Assembly: GCF_014062345.1 (NCBI RefSeq)
Contig: NZ_JACGLS010000001.1
Span: 372,001 to 436,000, forward strand
DNA length: 64,000 bases
DNA from: Tenacibaculum pelagium
GTDB taxonomy: Bacteria; Bacteroidota; Bacteroidia; Flavobacteriales; Flavobacteriaceae
Direction: 5' to 3'
In this document: positions 25,904-35,636 of the stretch, piece after piece
How the letters are laid out: each line of letters begins with the position of its first letter
How positions within the stretch are numbered: the first letter of the stretch is position 1
Program-made: the position numbers and the translations under genes
The notes under the pieces: generated by a model
Told to the model about the DNA's origin: nothing
The model's database searches: none
The model's input: the letters and a program-made list of their open reading frames with translations, nothing else

Positions 25904-27904
25904 ATGGATAGTAATACAAAAACTTCAATGTTATATAATAAAGGGAAACTTTCTAATAAAGTTTTACTTGATCTTTATAAAAAAATGTTAGTTCCTAGAT
26001 TAATAGAAGAAAAAATGCTTATTCTTCTTCGTCAAGGTAAAATCTCTAAATGGTTTAGTGGTATTGGACAAGAAGCTATTTCGGTAGGAGTTACTTCGGC
26101 ACTTACTAAAGATGAATATATTCTTCCAATGCATCGTAATTTAGGAGTATTCACCACAAGAGAAATTCCTTTACATCGATTATTTTCTCAGTGGCAAGGA
26201 AAAGCTAACGGTTTTACCAAAGGTAGAGATCGAAGCTTTCATTTTGGTACTCAAGAATATAATATTATTGGAATGATTTCTCACCTAGGCCCTCAATTAG
26301 GAGTTGCAGATGGAATCGCCTTAGCCAATAAATTAAAAAATAATCAAAAAGCCTGTGCAGTATTTTCAGGTGATGGAGGTACTAGTGAAGGAGATTTTCA
26401 TGAAGCTTTAAATGTAGCTTCCGTATGGAACTTACCTGTATTATTTTGTATAGAAAATAATGGCTACGGTCTTTCAACTCCTACTTCTGAACAATATAAC
26501 TGTGAACATATTGCCGATAAAGGTATTGGTTATGGTATGGAGTCGCATATTATTGATGGTAATAACATCATAGAGGTTTATACCAAAGTTTCGGAATTAG
26601 CAGAAAGTATAAGAGAAAACCCAAGGCCTATTCTAATAGAATTTAAAACCTTTAGAATGAGAGGTCATGAAGAAGCTAGTGGTACAAAATATGTACCTCA
26701 AGAATTGATGGATTTCTGGGCAGAAAAAGACCCTTTAAATAATTATAAAGAATATTTAATCTCTGAAGGAATATTATCTATTGAAGAAGATGATAAACTA
26801 AAAATTGACATAAAAGAAGACATTAGTAATAACCTTAAAAGAACATTTGATGAAGAGGTTATTTCTTCTACTATAGAACAAGAATCTAAAGATGTATATA
26901 AAGAATACGAATATGTAGAAGTAAAAGAAAACTCTGAAACTGAAAATATTCGTTTAATAGATGCCATTTCGAAAGGTTTAAGACAATCAATGGAAAAAGA
27001 TGATTCTATTGTTGTTATGGGACAAGATGTGGCTGAGTATGGAGGTGTTTTTAAAATTACTGAAGGCTTTGTTGATGCGTTTGGTAAAGAACGTGTTCGC
27101 AACACGCCTATTTGTGAATCTGCTATTGTTTCTGCTGCCTATGGATTATCAGTAAATGGGATGAAAGCCGTGATGGAAATGCAATTTTCAGATTTTGTTT
27201 CTACTGGTTTTAATCCAATTGTAAACTTATTAGCAAAATCTCATTACCGTTGGAATCAAGAAGCTGATGTAGTAATAAGAATGCCTTGTGGTGCTGGGGT
27301 TGGTGCTGGTCCTTATCACTCACAAACAAATGAAGCCTGGTTTACAAAAACTCCAGGTTTAAAAGTTATTTATCCTGCATTTCCTTATGATGCGAAAGGT
27401 TTATTAATATCTGCTATAAACGATCCGAATCCTGTGTTGTTTTTTGAGCACAAGAATTTATACCGTACAATTTATCAAGATGTACCAACTGATTATTATA
27501 CGCTTCCATTAGGTAAAGCTTCTTTACTAAAAGAAGGGAATGACGTTACTATAATTTCTTTCGGACTTCCTGTACATTGGGCTTTAGAAACCTTAAATAA
27601 AAACAATGATATTTCAGCAGATTTAATTGATTTAAGATCATTACAACCGCTAGATACTGAAGCAATATTTAACTCGGTTAAAAAGACTGGTAAAGTAATC
27701 ATCTTACAAGAGGATTCTTTATTTGGTAGTTTGTCTGGAGAAATTTCTTCACTTATTATGGAAAACTGCTTTGAATATTTGGATGCCCCAGTTAAGCGTG
27801 TAGCAAGTATCGAAACACCGATTCCTTTTGCTGGAAACTTGGAAAAAGACTACTTACCTAAAGATCGATTTGAAAACGAGCTTAAAGAATTATTAGCGTA
27901 CTAA
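25904..27904 (+). CDS. Branched-chain 2-oxoacid dehydrogenase E1, fused alpha and beta subunits
   Basis: E1 decarboxylates a 2-oxoacid with thiamine diphosphate and passes the acyl group to the E2 lipoyl arm. Residues 1-330 are the alpha subunit, with the ThDP motif beginning GDGGTSEGDFHEALN at 156 and ending at Asn185-Asn186. From about 345 the beta subunit follows (RLIDAISKGLRQSME, MGQDVAEYGGVF, MRMPCG-like RMPCGAGVGAGPYHSQ). The fusion in one 666-residue chain is common in Bacteroidota. Substrate preference (2-oxoisovalerate rather than pyruvate) is inferred from the overall pattern. The E2 gene lies tail to tail with it. Confidence 0.9.
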   Translation: MDSNTKTSMLYNKGKLSNKVLLDLYKKMLVPRLIEEKMLILLRQGKISKWFSGIGQEAISVGVTSALTKDEYILPMHRNLGVFTTREIPLHRLFSQWQGKANGFTKGRDRSFHFGTQEYNIIGMISHLGPQLGVADGIALANKLKNNQKACAVFSGDGGTSEGDFHEALNVASVWNLPVLFCIENNGYGLSTPTSEQYNCEHIADKGIGYGMESHIIDGNNIIEVYTKVSELAESIRENPRPILIEFKTFRMRGHEEASGTKYVPQELMDFWAEKDPLNNYKEYLISEGILSIEEDDKLKIDIKEDISNNLKRTFDEEVISSTIEQESKDVYKEYEYVEVKENSETENIRLIDAISKGLRQSMEKDDSIVVMGQDVAEYGGVFKITEGFVDAFGKERVRNTPICESAIVSAAYGLSVNGMKAVMEMQFSDFVSTGFNPIVNLLAKSHYRWNQEADVVIRMPCGAGVGAGPYHSQTNEAWFTKTPGLKVIYPAFPYDAKGLLISAINDPNPVLFFEHKNLYRTIYQDVPTDYYTLPLGKASLLKEGNDVTIISFGLPVHWALETLNKNNDISADLIDLRSLQPLDTEAIFNSVKKTGKVIILQEDSLFGSLSGEISSLIMENCFEYLDAPVKRVASIETPIPFAGNLEKDYLPKDRFENELKELLAY

Positions 27905-27923
27905 AAGCATAGATTTATAAAAT

Positions 27924-27956
27924 AAAAAAGCTTAGCAATATTGCTAAGCTTTTTTA
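27924..27956. terminator. Bidirectional terminator between E1 and E2 genes
   Basis: AAAAAAGCTTAGCAA and TTGCTAAGCTTTTTT form a near-perfect palindrome between the converging E1 and E2 genes. Confidence 0.87.
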
Positions 27957-27974
27957 TTTTATATATTTCAGAAA

Positions 27975-29279
27975 TTAAAAATCTTGATTTACATCCCAAG
28001 ATTCTAAAATCTCTTTTAATGTTTTTATAAACATACCTCCAAGAGCACCATTTACAACTCTATGGTCATAAGAATGAGAAACAAACATTTTTTGTCTTAT
28101 TCCTATAAAATCACCTTCAGGAGTTTCGATTACTGATGGCATCTTTCTAATAGCCCCTAAAGCTAAAATAGCAACTTGTGGTTGATTTATAATCGGTGTT
28201 CCCATAATAGATCCAAAACCACCTACGTTTGTAACGGTGTAAGTTCCACCTTGAATTTCGTCTGGTTTTAATTTATTAGCCCTTGCTCTATTTGCTAAGT
28301 CGTTAACTTGCTTAGTCATTCCCATTAAATTCAACTGATCAGCATTTTTAATTACTGGTACAATTAAATTTCCATCTGGTAAAGCTGCAGCCATACCTAA
28401 ATTAACATTTCCTCTTTTAATGATTTTATCACCATCTACAGCAATATTAATCATTGGGTGTTTCTTTATAGTTTGAGCCACTGCTTGCATAAAGATTGGA
28501 GTAAATGTTAACTTCTCTCCTTCTCTCTTTAAATAAGCTTCTTTTACTTTATTTCTCCACTTAACAATGTTCGTTACATCAATTTCAATAAACGATTGTA
28601 CGTGAGCAGATGTTTGAATAGAATCAACCATATGTTTAGAAATTAATTTCCCCATACGACTCATTTCAATAATCTGGTCTTCACCACTCATAGTTACTGG
28701 TGCAGATTGAACTTTTGCTTTTGGAGCTTCAACTTTAACTGCTACTGGTGCAGGAGCTGCTTTTGGTTGATTGCCTCTATTTTCTAAGTAAGATAAAATA
28801 TCGCTTTTTGTTACTCTTCCATCTTTACCTGTTCCTTGAATTGTATCTAATTCAGTAACTTGTATACCTTCAGTTTGCGCAATACTTTTTACTAATGGCG
28901 AATAAAAACGATCGCTTGATGAAGTATCTACTTGTGCTGATACAGTTTCTTTAGCTACAGCTACAGTTTTTTCTATCTCAGCTACCTCTTTAGGCTCTTC
29001 TTGTTTTGGCGCACTACCAGTTCCTGCGTCATCTCCTCCTTCTGTTTCAATAATCGCTATCGTTTCTCCTACTTGAACAACTGCATCCTTTTCGAATAAA
29101 ACTTCAACAAGTTTACCTTCTACTTCACTAGGTACTTCACTATCTACTTTATCAGTAGCAACTTCAACTACTGTATCATCGATATCAATAGTTTCTCCAA
29201 TCTCTTTAACCCAAGAAGTAATCGTTGCTTCAGCAACACTTTCACCCATTTTTGGTAACTTCAATTCGTATCTAGCCAT
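27975..29279 (-). CDS. 2-oxoacid dehydrogenase dihydrolipoyl acyltransferase (E2)
   Basis: The E2 core transfers acyl groups from lipoate to CoA. Residues 1-77 form the single lipoyl domain, with the lipoylated Lys44 in ATDKVDSEV. A Lys/Pro/Ala-rich linker follows, then the peripheral-subunit-binding domain at about 125-168 (SPLVKSIAQTEG, GTGKDGRVTKSDIL). The catalytic domain ends with the active-site motif SYDHRVVNGALGG (His406). The length (434 aa) fits a one-lipoyl E2. The only E1 nearby is the fused gene facing it, which suggests they work together. Confidence 0.92.
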   Translation of the reverse strand: MARYELKLPKMGESVAEATITSWVKEIGETIDIDDTVVEVATDKVDSEVPSEVEGKLVEVLFEKDAVVQVGETIAIIETEGGDDAGTGSAPKQEEPKEVAEIEKTVAVAKETVSAQVDTSSSDRFYSPLVKSIAQTEGIQVTELDTIQGTGKDGRVTKSDILSYLENRGNQPKAAPAPVAVKVEAPKAKVQSAPVTMSGEDQIIEMSRMGKLISKHMVDSIQTSAHVQSFIEIDVTNIVKWRNKVKEAYLKREGEKLTFTPIFMQAVAQTIKKHPMINIAVDGDKIIKRGNVNLGMAAALPDGNLIVPVIKNADQLNLMGMTKQVNDLANRARANKLKPDEIQGGTYTVTNVGGFGSIMGTPIINQPQVAILALGAIRKMPSVIETPEGDFIGIRQKMFVSHSYDHRVVNGALGGMFIKTLKEILESWDVNQDF

Positions 29280-29343
29280 AGTATGTGTTTTTAAACGTTT
29301 GCGAAGTTACTAAAAACCTAGCATTTTTTTAAATTTTTAAGCA

Positions 29344-29410
29344 TAAAAAAACTCTTTAACCTTATCTTAAATTGAATTATTCATAAAAATAAGCTAAAAA
29401 AAGAGTTTTA
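29344..29410 (-). terminator. Probable terminator after hemF
   Basis: AAAACTCTTT (29348-29357) pairs with AAAGAGTTTT (29400-29409) around a long AT-rich loop that contains a second CTTAT/ATAAG pairing. Read leftward it ends in a T-run, separating hemF from the E2 gene. The rest of the 228-base gap shows nothing else. Confidence 0.5.
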
Positions 29411-29507
29411 ATTAAAATATAACGCATCAAACATGCTTTATATTATATATTTCGTATTTTAAAGCAAATAGACTGATTATCAAGCTATATACTTAAAAAA
29501 GCATGTA

Positions 29508-30410
29508 TTACACCCAATTTTTTGGTTTCGCTAAAACTTCTAACAATTTAGCTTCTTGACTTCCTTCTTCTGGATGATGATTGTATTTCCATTGAACTAC
29601 TGGAGGCAAAGACATTAAAATACTTTCTATGCGTCCGTTTGTTTTTAATCCAAATAAAGTTCCTCTATCGTGCACTAAATTAAACTCTACATAACGACCA
29701 CGACGAACCTCTTGCCAATCTTTATGTGTTTGAGTGTATTCTACACCTCTTCTTTTCTCTACTATTGGTACATATGAGTTTAAAAAACTGTTTCCTACTT
29801 CAGTAACAAAATCGTAACGATCTTGCATTGAAAACTCATCAGTCTTTTTTAAATAGTCAAAAAATAAACCTCCTACTCCACGAGCTTCGTCTCTATGCGC
29901 ATTCCAGAAATAGTTATCACAAGTTTCTTTAAACTTCGGATGAAAATCAGGATGATGTTTATCACATGCTTCTTTACATACGGCATGAAAATGGATTGCA
30001 TCTTCATCAAATAAATAATAAGGTGTTAAATCTTGACCTCCACCAAACCATTGGGTGACGATGTCACCAGATGAATTATACATTTCAAAATAACGCCAGT
30101 TAGCATGTACGGTTGGTATAAATGGATTTTTAGGATGCAACACTAAACTTAGTCCACAGGCAAAAAAATCTCCACTTTCAACTCCAAATTGTTTTCTTAA
30201 AGCTTCTGGTAACTCCCCAAAAACTTTTGAAATATTTACCCCTCCTTTTTCAAATATATTTCCGTTTTCAATTACACGAGTTCTACCTCCTCCGCCTTCA
30301 GCACGTTTCCATAAATCTTCTTGAAATTTGGCTTTACCATCTACTGCTTCTAACCTAGAGGTAATAGTATCTTGTAACTCTTGTATATATGCGTAAAATT
30401 GATCTTTCAT
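29508..30410 (-). CDS. hemF: Oxygen-dependent coproporphyrinogen III oxidase
   Basis: HemF converts coproporphyrinogen III to protoporphyrinogen IX with O2. Signatures present include GGGGRTRVIENGNIFEKGGVN near residue 38, SLVLHPKNPFIPTVHANWRYFE near 89 and WFGGGQDLTPYY near 120, with the conserved His residues in FHAVCKEACDKHH. The length (300 aa) is normal. It is the last gene of the leftward haem cluster. An aerobic-type enzyme here implies oxygen-dependent haem synthesis. Confidence 0.97.
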   Translation of the reverse strand: MKDQFYAYIQELQDTITSRLEAVDGKAKFQEDLWKRAEGGGGRTRVIENGNIFEKGGVNISKVFGELPEALRKQFGVESGDFFACGLSLVLHPKNPFIPTVHANWRYFEMYNSSGDIVTQWFGGGQDLTPYYLFDEDAIHFHAVCKEACDKHHPDFHPKFKETCDNYFWNAHRDEARGVGGLFFDYLKKTDEFSMQDRYDFVTEVGNSFLNSYVPIVEKRRGVEYTQTHKDWQEVRRGRYVEFNLVHDRGTLFGLKTNGRIESILMSLPPVVQWKYNHHPEEGSQEAKLLEVLAKPKNWV

Positions 30411-30438
30411 TTCTTTAATTCTTCTAGTGCAAAAATAC

Positions 30439-31185
30439 TTATTCTGGTAATTCTTTTAATTGAATTTTCTTAATAGTTTGTGTAGTAGCTGCAGTTACTG
30501 ATAAAGGTAAAACGAGAATAACTCCAACAACTGGTATTAATAAAAATAACATAAATACAATTCCGTTTCCTATTGCCAATCCTTTATTTCTTTTTACAAA
30601 CTCAACACTCTGTTTATATTTAAAATGACGTTCTAAAGTATAATCCATATTTCCAAAACCTGCATAATATGCTTGGGTTAAAAATAATAATACAGTTGAA
30701 AATATTCCTATCACAGGAATTAAACCCAACAACAGAATAGGAATCGTTAAAAAAATCTCTCTAATTAAATTCCGAAAATTAATTCGAATACCTCTAATTA
30801 ATTGTTCTTGAAAACTTGTAACTCTATGTTTATGATCTTCGCCTCTATAATAATCTTCTATTTTCTCTGATACCGGACTCATAAAAGGAGCGGATAATGC
30901 CATTACAATATGTTTATAAAGTATTAGTCCTATTATAACTATTAATAATCCGCTAAAAAAAGTGCTGATTATTTCGAATGTTTGTTTACCAAATTCCCAT
31001 TTCCAAAAGTTTGCTATATAGTGCCCTATATTATCTGATAGTCCGTAAGCTAAACCTACGATAACACCTGCAGTAATTAAACTTATAAAAATCGGAATAA
31101 TAAAATATCTCCAAAGTTTTAGTTTAGATATTAATTGAAAAGCTCCGAAATAAGCTTGAATTCCTTTTAATATATTTTGAATCAT
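30439..31185 (-). CDS. EI24 domain membrane protein
   Basis: This 248-residue protein has four to five hydrophobic segments and the EI24/CysZ-type pattern: a basic loop (PVSEKIEDYYRGEDHKHRV) after the second segment, then QLIRGIRINFRNLIREIFLTIPI and a FLTQAYYAGFGNMDYTLERH segment. CysZ relatives move sulfate, but the substrate of this branch is unknown. It lies inside the haem gene run, 28 bases upstream of hemF, and a terminator-like hairpin separates it from the gene before it. Confidence 0.83.
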   Translation of the reverse strand: MIQNILKGIQAYFGAFQLISKLKLWRYFIIPIFISLITAGVIVGLAYGLSDNIGHYIANFWKWEFGKQTFEIISTFFSGLLIVIIGLILYKHIVMALSAPFMSPVSEKIEDYYRGEDHKHRVTSFQEQLIRGIRINFRNLIREIFLTIPILLLGLIPVIGIFSTVLLFLTQAYYAGFGNMDYTLERHFKYKQSVEFVKRNKGLAIGNGIVFMLFLLIPVVGVILVLPLSVTAATTQTIKKIQLKELPE

Positions 31186-31195
31186 TTTTTAAAAC

Positions 31196-31227
31196 TAAAA
31201 AACCTCTTTCCGTTAAGAAAGAGGTTT
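31196..31227 (-). terminator. Hairpin terminator within the haem gene run
   Basis: AAACCTCTTTC and GAAAGAGGTTT pair around a six-base loop. Read leftward, a T-run follows. It would end or reduce transcription from the thioredoxin-fold gene into the EI24 and hemF genes. Confidence 0.75.
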
Positions 31228-31245
31228 GCATTATATATTATAATT

Positions 31246-31863
31246 TTATTTTAAAATTGGTTGAATAAAAGCTTCTAACTTTTCTTCATTTATTTTGTTT
31301 ACTTCATCCCATCCCATTTTTTTAGATGGAGCTAAAGCACCTCTTTTAAAATCTAAAATTCTTTTATTACTTGAAATTAAATATGCTGATGGATAATCTA
31401 ACTTGTGAATAAAACCAGATACATTTAAACTAGATCTGTCTTTCATTTTTTCTTTCGAAGCAACTAAAGCTATTCTTTTATCTAATTTATCTGAAACTTT
31501 TTTAACAGCAGCTTCATCATCCCAAAAAAGCATAATAAATTCAACTTTATCATTATACTTTTCTACTATTTTATTAATTGCTGGTATTTCACCTCTAAAA
31601 GGTGCATATCTACTCGAAGCAGCAAATAACATTATTGGTTTTTTAATTTGATTAGTGCTAATCGTTTTTCCGTCGATAGAAGTAAAATCATAATTAGAAA
31701 TATACTTATCTCTGATACAATTGTACACAATATCGTCTAAAACAGCTGCATCATTACTTGCAACCGAGATACAATCATCTACGATATCCTTGTAATAAAT
31801 CTTTTTTTGTGAAAAACTTTGCAAAGCTGAAAACAGCATTAACACAAGTAGTAAATTCTTCAT
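31246..31863 (-). CDS. Secreted thioredoxin-fold protein lacking the CxxC motif
   Basis: A signal peptide of about 19 residues precedes an unknown segment with two Cys residues (31 and 49) and then a TlpA/thioredoxin-like fold from about 60 (FTSIDGKTISTNQIKKPIMLFAASS). At the active-site position, where redox-active members have WCxxC, the sequence is SSRYAPF. A thiol-disulfide role by the usual mechanism is therefore unlikely. It lies between hemE and the EI24 gene in the haem run; a periplasmic binding or chaperone role is possible but unproven. Confidence 0.75.
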   Translation of the reverse strand: MKNLLLVLMLFSALQSFSQKKIYYKDIVDDCISVASNDAAVLDDIVYNCIRDKYISNYDFTSIDGKTISTNQIKKPIMLFAASSRYAPFRGEIPAINKIVEKYNDKVEFIMLFWDDEAAVKKVSDKLDKRIALVASKEKMKDRSSLNVSGFIHKLDYPSAYLISSNKRILDFKRGALAPSKKMGWDEVNKINEEKLEAFIQPILK

Positions 31864-31883
31864 TTTTAATTATTTAAGGGGAT

Positions 31884-32915
31884 TTAAATATCGGCCTTAT
31901 ACTCTTTTACCGCATCGATAAATGCCTTCGCATTTTTTAACGGGATATTAGGTAAAATTCCGTGCCCCAAGTTAACAATATATTTGTCTTTACCAAACTC
32001 ATTTATCATTTGGTGTACCATCTTTTTAATTTCAGCTGGCGGAGATAATAATCTAGAAGGGTCAAAGTTACCTTGTAAGGTAATATTTCCTCCTGATAAA
32101 TAACGAGCATTTCTTGCTGAACACGTCCAATCAACTCCTAATGCAGAGGCGTTAGATTTTGCCATATCTCCTAAAGCAAACCAACATCCTTTACCAAAAG
32201 CAATTACTGGAGCATCATCTTTTAATGCTTCAATTATTTGATTAATGTATTGCCATGAAAATTCTTGATAATCTGTTGGAGATAACATTCCTCCCCAAGA
32301 ATCAAAAACCTGAACAGCATTTACACCTGCCTTAACTTTTGCTTTTAAATAAGCAATAGTGGTATCTGTTATCTTCTGTAGCAATTGGTGTGCCAAAATT
32401 GGTTTAGTAAAACAAAATTCTTTTGCTTTGTCGAAATTTTTAGACCCCTGACCTTGTACAACATAACATAAAATTGTCCAAGGAGACCCCGCAAATCCTA
32501 TTAAAGGAATTTCATCATTCAACTTTTCTTTGGTTGCTTTAATAGCATCCATAACGTAACCTAATTCTTCATTTACATCAGGAATTATTACGCTATCTAA
32601 ACCTTTTTTATCTCTAACAGGATTTGGTAAATAGGGTCCAAAATCTGGTTTCATTTCCACTTCAATATTCATTGCTTGTGGAATTACTAAAATATCAGAA
32701 AATAAAATAGCTGCATCCATTCCGTATCTACGAATTGGTTGTACAGTTATTTCTGAAGCTAATTCTGGAGTTCTACAACGCGTAAAGAAATCGTACTTTT
32801 TTCTGATTTCCATAAACTCTGGTAAATATCTTCCTGCTTGACGCATCATCCATACTGGTGGACGATCTACAGTTTCACCTTTTAATGCTCTTAAAAATAA
32901 ATCGTTTTTTATCAT
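31884..32915 (-). CDS. hemE: Uroporphyrinogen decarboxylase
   Basis: HemE removes four carboxyl groups from uroporphyrinogen III to form coproporphyrinogen III. The N-terminal signature [17 protein letters not shown] spans residues 18-34, and the second signature includes [20 protein letters not shown]. The C-terminal [11 protein letters not shown] motif is also present. The length (343 aa) is normal. The gene ends two bases or so from the hemL-side lipoprotein gene, consistent with one transcript. Confidence 0.97.
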   Translation of the reverse strand: MIKNDLFLRALKGETVDRPPVWMMRQAGRYLPEFMEIRKKYDFFTRCRTPELASEITVQPIRRYGMDAAILFSDILVIPQAMNIEVEMKPDFGPYLPNPVRDKKGLDSVIIPDVNEELGYVMDAIKATKEKLNDEIPLIGFAGSPWTILCYVVQGQGSKNFDKAKEFCFTKPILAHQLLQKITDTTIAYLKAKVKAGVNAVQVFDSWGGMLSPTDYQEFSWQYINQIIEALKDDAPVIAFGKGCWFALGDMAKSNASALGVDWTCSARNARYLSGGNITLQGNFDPSRLLSPPAEIKKMVHQMINEFGKDKYIVNLGHGILPNIPLKNAKAFIDAVKEYKADI

Positions 32916-32916
32916 C

Positions 32917-33363
32917 TTATTTTGTTACAAAGACTATCTCTTTGTTTGTTTTATTAATCTTTATTACATGAAAAGGTTGCTCTATTGCCATCGTAACCAT
33001 ATCTGTCGGTTTTGGTCCGGAATACTTAACAACAACTTTCATTTTATTTTTTTCTACTTTAATACTGTCTACTCCTACAGAGTAACCGCCTGTATTTTTT
33101 ACTGAATCTATTAATAGTAATATGGTACTTTTAGAAAAATCAATTGTAGGAATACTATTTTGAGAAACATTTAATTTTGAAAGCATAGACTGCCATTCAT
33201 TATCAGAATCAACAATTTTATTTTGCTTTTCAATATTTCCAGAACCATTCATTCTCCCTTGATATACAGAAACAAAAGAATTGTCTTCTTGAGAATTTTG
33301 ATTGTTATTATTCGGACAAGAAGTTAACATAACACTAAAAAGAATAGTCACTAAAAATTTCAT
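32917..33363 (-). CDS. PrcB-like lipoprotein in the haem operon
   Basis: This 148-residue protein has a lipobox (LTSC, Cys16) followed by an Asn-rich spacer. The C-terminal half resembles the PrcB_C domain: [25 protein letters not shown], then [15 protein letters not shown]. PrcB is a lipoprotein of a Treponema protease complex, but the domain occurs widely without a known partner. It is inserted between hemL and hemE with almost no spacing, so it is probably co-transcribed with them. Whether it has a role in haem or outer-membrane function is unknown. Confidence 0.75.
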   Translation of the reverse strand: MKFLVTILFSVMLTSCPNNNNQNSQEDNSFVSVYQGRMNGSGNIEKQNKIVDSDNEWQSMLSKLNVSQNSIPTIDFSKSTILLLIDSVKNTGGYSVGVDSIKVEKNKMKVVVKYSGPKPTDMVTMAIEQPFHVIKINKTNKEIVFVTK

Positions 33364-33375
33364 ATTAAATCAGGT

Positions 33376-34665
33376 TTACATTTTTGACACTGCTTCCATT
33401 GATTTATCGATTGCCTTCGCAATTTTCTCAATATCTTTTTCAGATAAAGCTGATGATAAGAACCAGGCTTCAAACTGTGATGGAGGTAAAAACACCCCGT
33501 TATGCATCATACTCCAAAAGAACGTTGCAAACTTTTTAGTATCTGAAGTTTGCGCTTCTTCGAAATTAGTTACTGTAACATTAGTAAAAAATGGATTGAT
33601 CATAGAACCAAATCTATTTACAGTAATTTCTACTCCGTATTTTTTAGCAGACTCTAACAAGAAAACTTCAATAATTTGAGCAACCTCGTTAAATCTCTCA
33701 TACGGATTTTGCCTCTTTAACTCTGTTAATGTTGCAATTCCTCCTGCCATAGCAATTGGGTTACCAGATAAAGTTCCTGCTTGGTACATTCCTCCTAACG
33801 GCGCCACCATTTCCATAATTTCATTACTAGCACCATAAGCTCCTACTGGGAATCCTCCTCCGATAACTTTACCTAAACAAGTAATATCAGCTTCAACATC
33901 AAATAACTCTTGAGCTCCACCAAATTTTGAACGGAAACCTGTCATTACTTCATCAACAATCAATAAAGCTCCTTTAGATTCTAAATATGCTTTTAATTCT
34001 TTTAAGAAATTATTTTGAGGAGTAACTACACCCATGTTTCCTGCAACTGGTTCTAAGATAACACCAGCAATATCATCATGCTCTTCGAAGTGTGCTTTTA
34101 CACTATCTAAATCATTATAATTAGCAATCAACGTATTTTTTACAGCTCCTTCAGGTACACCTTTAGAACCTGGTAAACTTAAAGTTGCTAAACCAGAACC
34201 TGCTGCTACTAATAAAGCATCTTGATGCCCGTGATAACAACCAGAAAACTTAATGATTTTGTCTTTTCCTGTAAATGCACGTGCTAAACGAATTCCACTT
34301 AAAACAGCTTCGGTACCAGAGTTTACAAAACGAACTTTATCCATTCCAGGAAAAGCATCACAAACAATCTTCGCTAATTTGATTTCATTTTTTGTTGAAG
34401 CTCCGAATGAATAACCATTCTTTAAAGCTTTTGTAATTGCTTTTTGTACTTTTTTATGACGGTGACCTAAAATCATTGGTCCGTACGACAATACTAAATC
34501 TACGTACGAATTGCCATCAACATCGGTAATTTTAGATCCTTTTGCTTTCTTGATAAATAAAGGATTACCTCCTACAGAAGCAAATGCACGTACTGGTGAA
34601 TTTACCGCTCCTACTAAGTTTACTAACCCTTTGTTATATAATTTTTGTGAATTTTTAAATTCCAT
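33376..34665 (-). CDS. hemL: Glutamate-1-semialdehyde 2,1-aminomutase
   Basis: HemL converts glutamate-1-semialdehyde to 5-aminolevulinate in the C5 pathway. The pyridoxal-phosphate lysine is Lys266 in CLGKVIGGGFPVGAYG. The aminotransferase-III hallmarks NSGTEAVLSGIRLARA (115-130) and LIVDEVMTGFR (235-245) are present, as is the N-terminal SPVRAF motif. The length (429 aa) is normal. Only two bases separate its start from the end of hemB. Confidence 0.97.
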   Translation of the reverse strand: MEFKNSQKLYNKGLVNLVGAVNSPVRAFASVGGNPLFIKKAKGSKITDVDGNSYVDLVLSYGPMILGHRHKKVQKAITKALKNGYSFGASTKNEIKLAKIVCDAFPGMDKVRFVNSGTEAVLSGIRLARAFTGKDKIIKFSGCYHGHQDALLVAAGSGLATLSLPGSKGVPEGAVKNTLIANYNDLDSVKAHFEEHDDIAGVILEPVAGNMGVVTPQNNFLKELKAYLESKGALLIVDEVMTGFRSKFGGAQELFDVEADITCLGKVIGGGFPVGAYGASNEIMEMVAPLGGMYQAGTLSGNPIAMAGGIATLTELKRQNPYERFNEVAQIIEVFLLESAKKYGVEITVNRFGSMINPFFTNVTVTNFEEAQTSDTKKFATFFWSMMHNGVFLPPSQFEAWFLSSALSEKDIEKIAKAIDKSMEAVSKM

Positions 34666-34667
34666 AA

Positions 34668-35633
34668 TTATCTTTTTTGTAAAATTCTAGCTGCTTCTTT
34701 TGCGAAATAAGTAATAATAATATCTGCTCCGGCTCTTTTCATAGAAAGTAAACTTTCCATCATTACTTTTTCGCCATCAATCCAACCTTTTTCAGCAGCA
34801 GCTTTAACCATTGCATACTCACCACTTACATTATAACATGCAATCGGACGATCGAAACTATTTTTTAAATCTCTAATAATATCTAAATACGATAAGGCTG
34901 GTTTTACCATTAAAATATCAGCTCCTTCTTGATCATCGAAAGTTGCTTCTCGCATTCCCTCATCTCTATTTGCTGGATCCATTTGATAGGTTCTTCTATC
35001 ACCAAAAGTTGGCGCTGAGTCTGCAGCATCTCTAAACGGACCGTAAAACGCTGATGAATACTTTACAGAATATCCCATAATTGGTAAATTAGGGAAACCT
35101 GTATTATCTAGAGACTGACGAATCATATCTATAGTTCCGTCCATCATTCCTGATGGCGCCACCATATCTACTCCTGCTTTTGCATGAGAAATTACTTGCT
35201 TTGCAATGTTTATTAATGTTGCATCGTTATCCACATCATTATCATGAATGATTCCGCAATGTCCGTGTGAAGTATATTCACAAAAACATACATCAGTAAT
35301 TACATATAAACTTGGATAATTCTTTTTGATAAAACGAATTGCTTGTTGCATAATTCCATTATCATTCCAAGTTTCTGTTCCTGCATCATCTTTTTCAGCT
35401 GGAATACCAAATAACAAAACTGCTGGAATATCTAATTCCACCACTTCATCTAATTCTTTTGAAATCCTATCTAAAGAAAAACGCTTGATTCCTGGCATAG
35501 AAACAATTTCTTTTTCTATGTTTTCTCCTTCTTCAATAAATAAAGGATAGATTAAATCATCAACAGATAATTTAGTTTCTCTAACCAATCTGCGAATTCC
35601 TTCTGTTTTTCTAAGCCTTCTTGTTCTGAACAT
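34668..35633 (-). CDS. hemB: Porphobilinogen synthase (5-aminolevulinate dehydratase)
   Basis: HemB joins two 5-aminolevulinate molecules to form porphobilinogen. The Schiff-base lysines are Lys191 ([16 protein letters not shown]) and Lys244 ([11 protein letters not shown]). Cys116, Cys118 and Cys126 in [13 protein letters not shown] form the zinc site, so this is the zinc-dependent type of enzyme. The length (321 aa) is normal. It lies three bases after hemC-hemD and two before hemL. Confidence 0.97.
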   Translation of the reverse strand: MFRTRRLRKTEGIRRLVRETKLSVDDLIYPLFIEEGENIEKEIVSMPGIKRFSLDRISKELDEVVELDIPAVLLFGIPAEKDDAGTETWNDNGIMQQAIRFIKKNYPSLYVITDVCFCEYTSHGHCGIIHDNDVDNDATLINIAKQVISHAKAGVDMVAPSGMMDGTIDMIRQSLDNTGFPNLPIMGYSVKYSSAFYGPFRDAADSAPTFGDRRTYQMDPANRDEGMREATFDDQEGADILMVKPALSYLDIIRDLKNSFDRPIACYNVSGEYAMVKAAAEKGWIDGEKVMMESLLSMKRAGADIIITYFAKEAARILQKR

Positions 35634-35636
35634 AGT

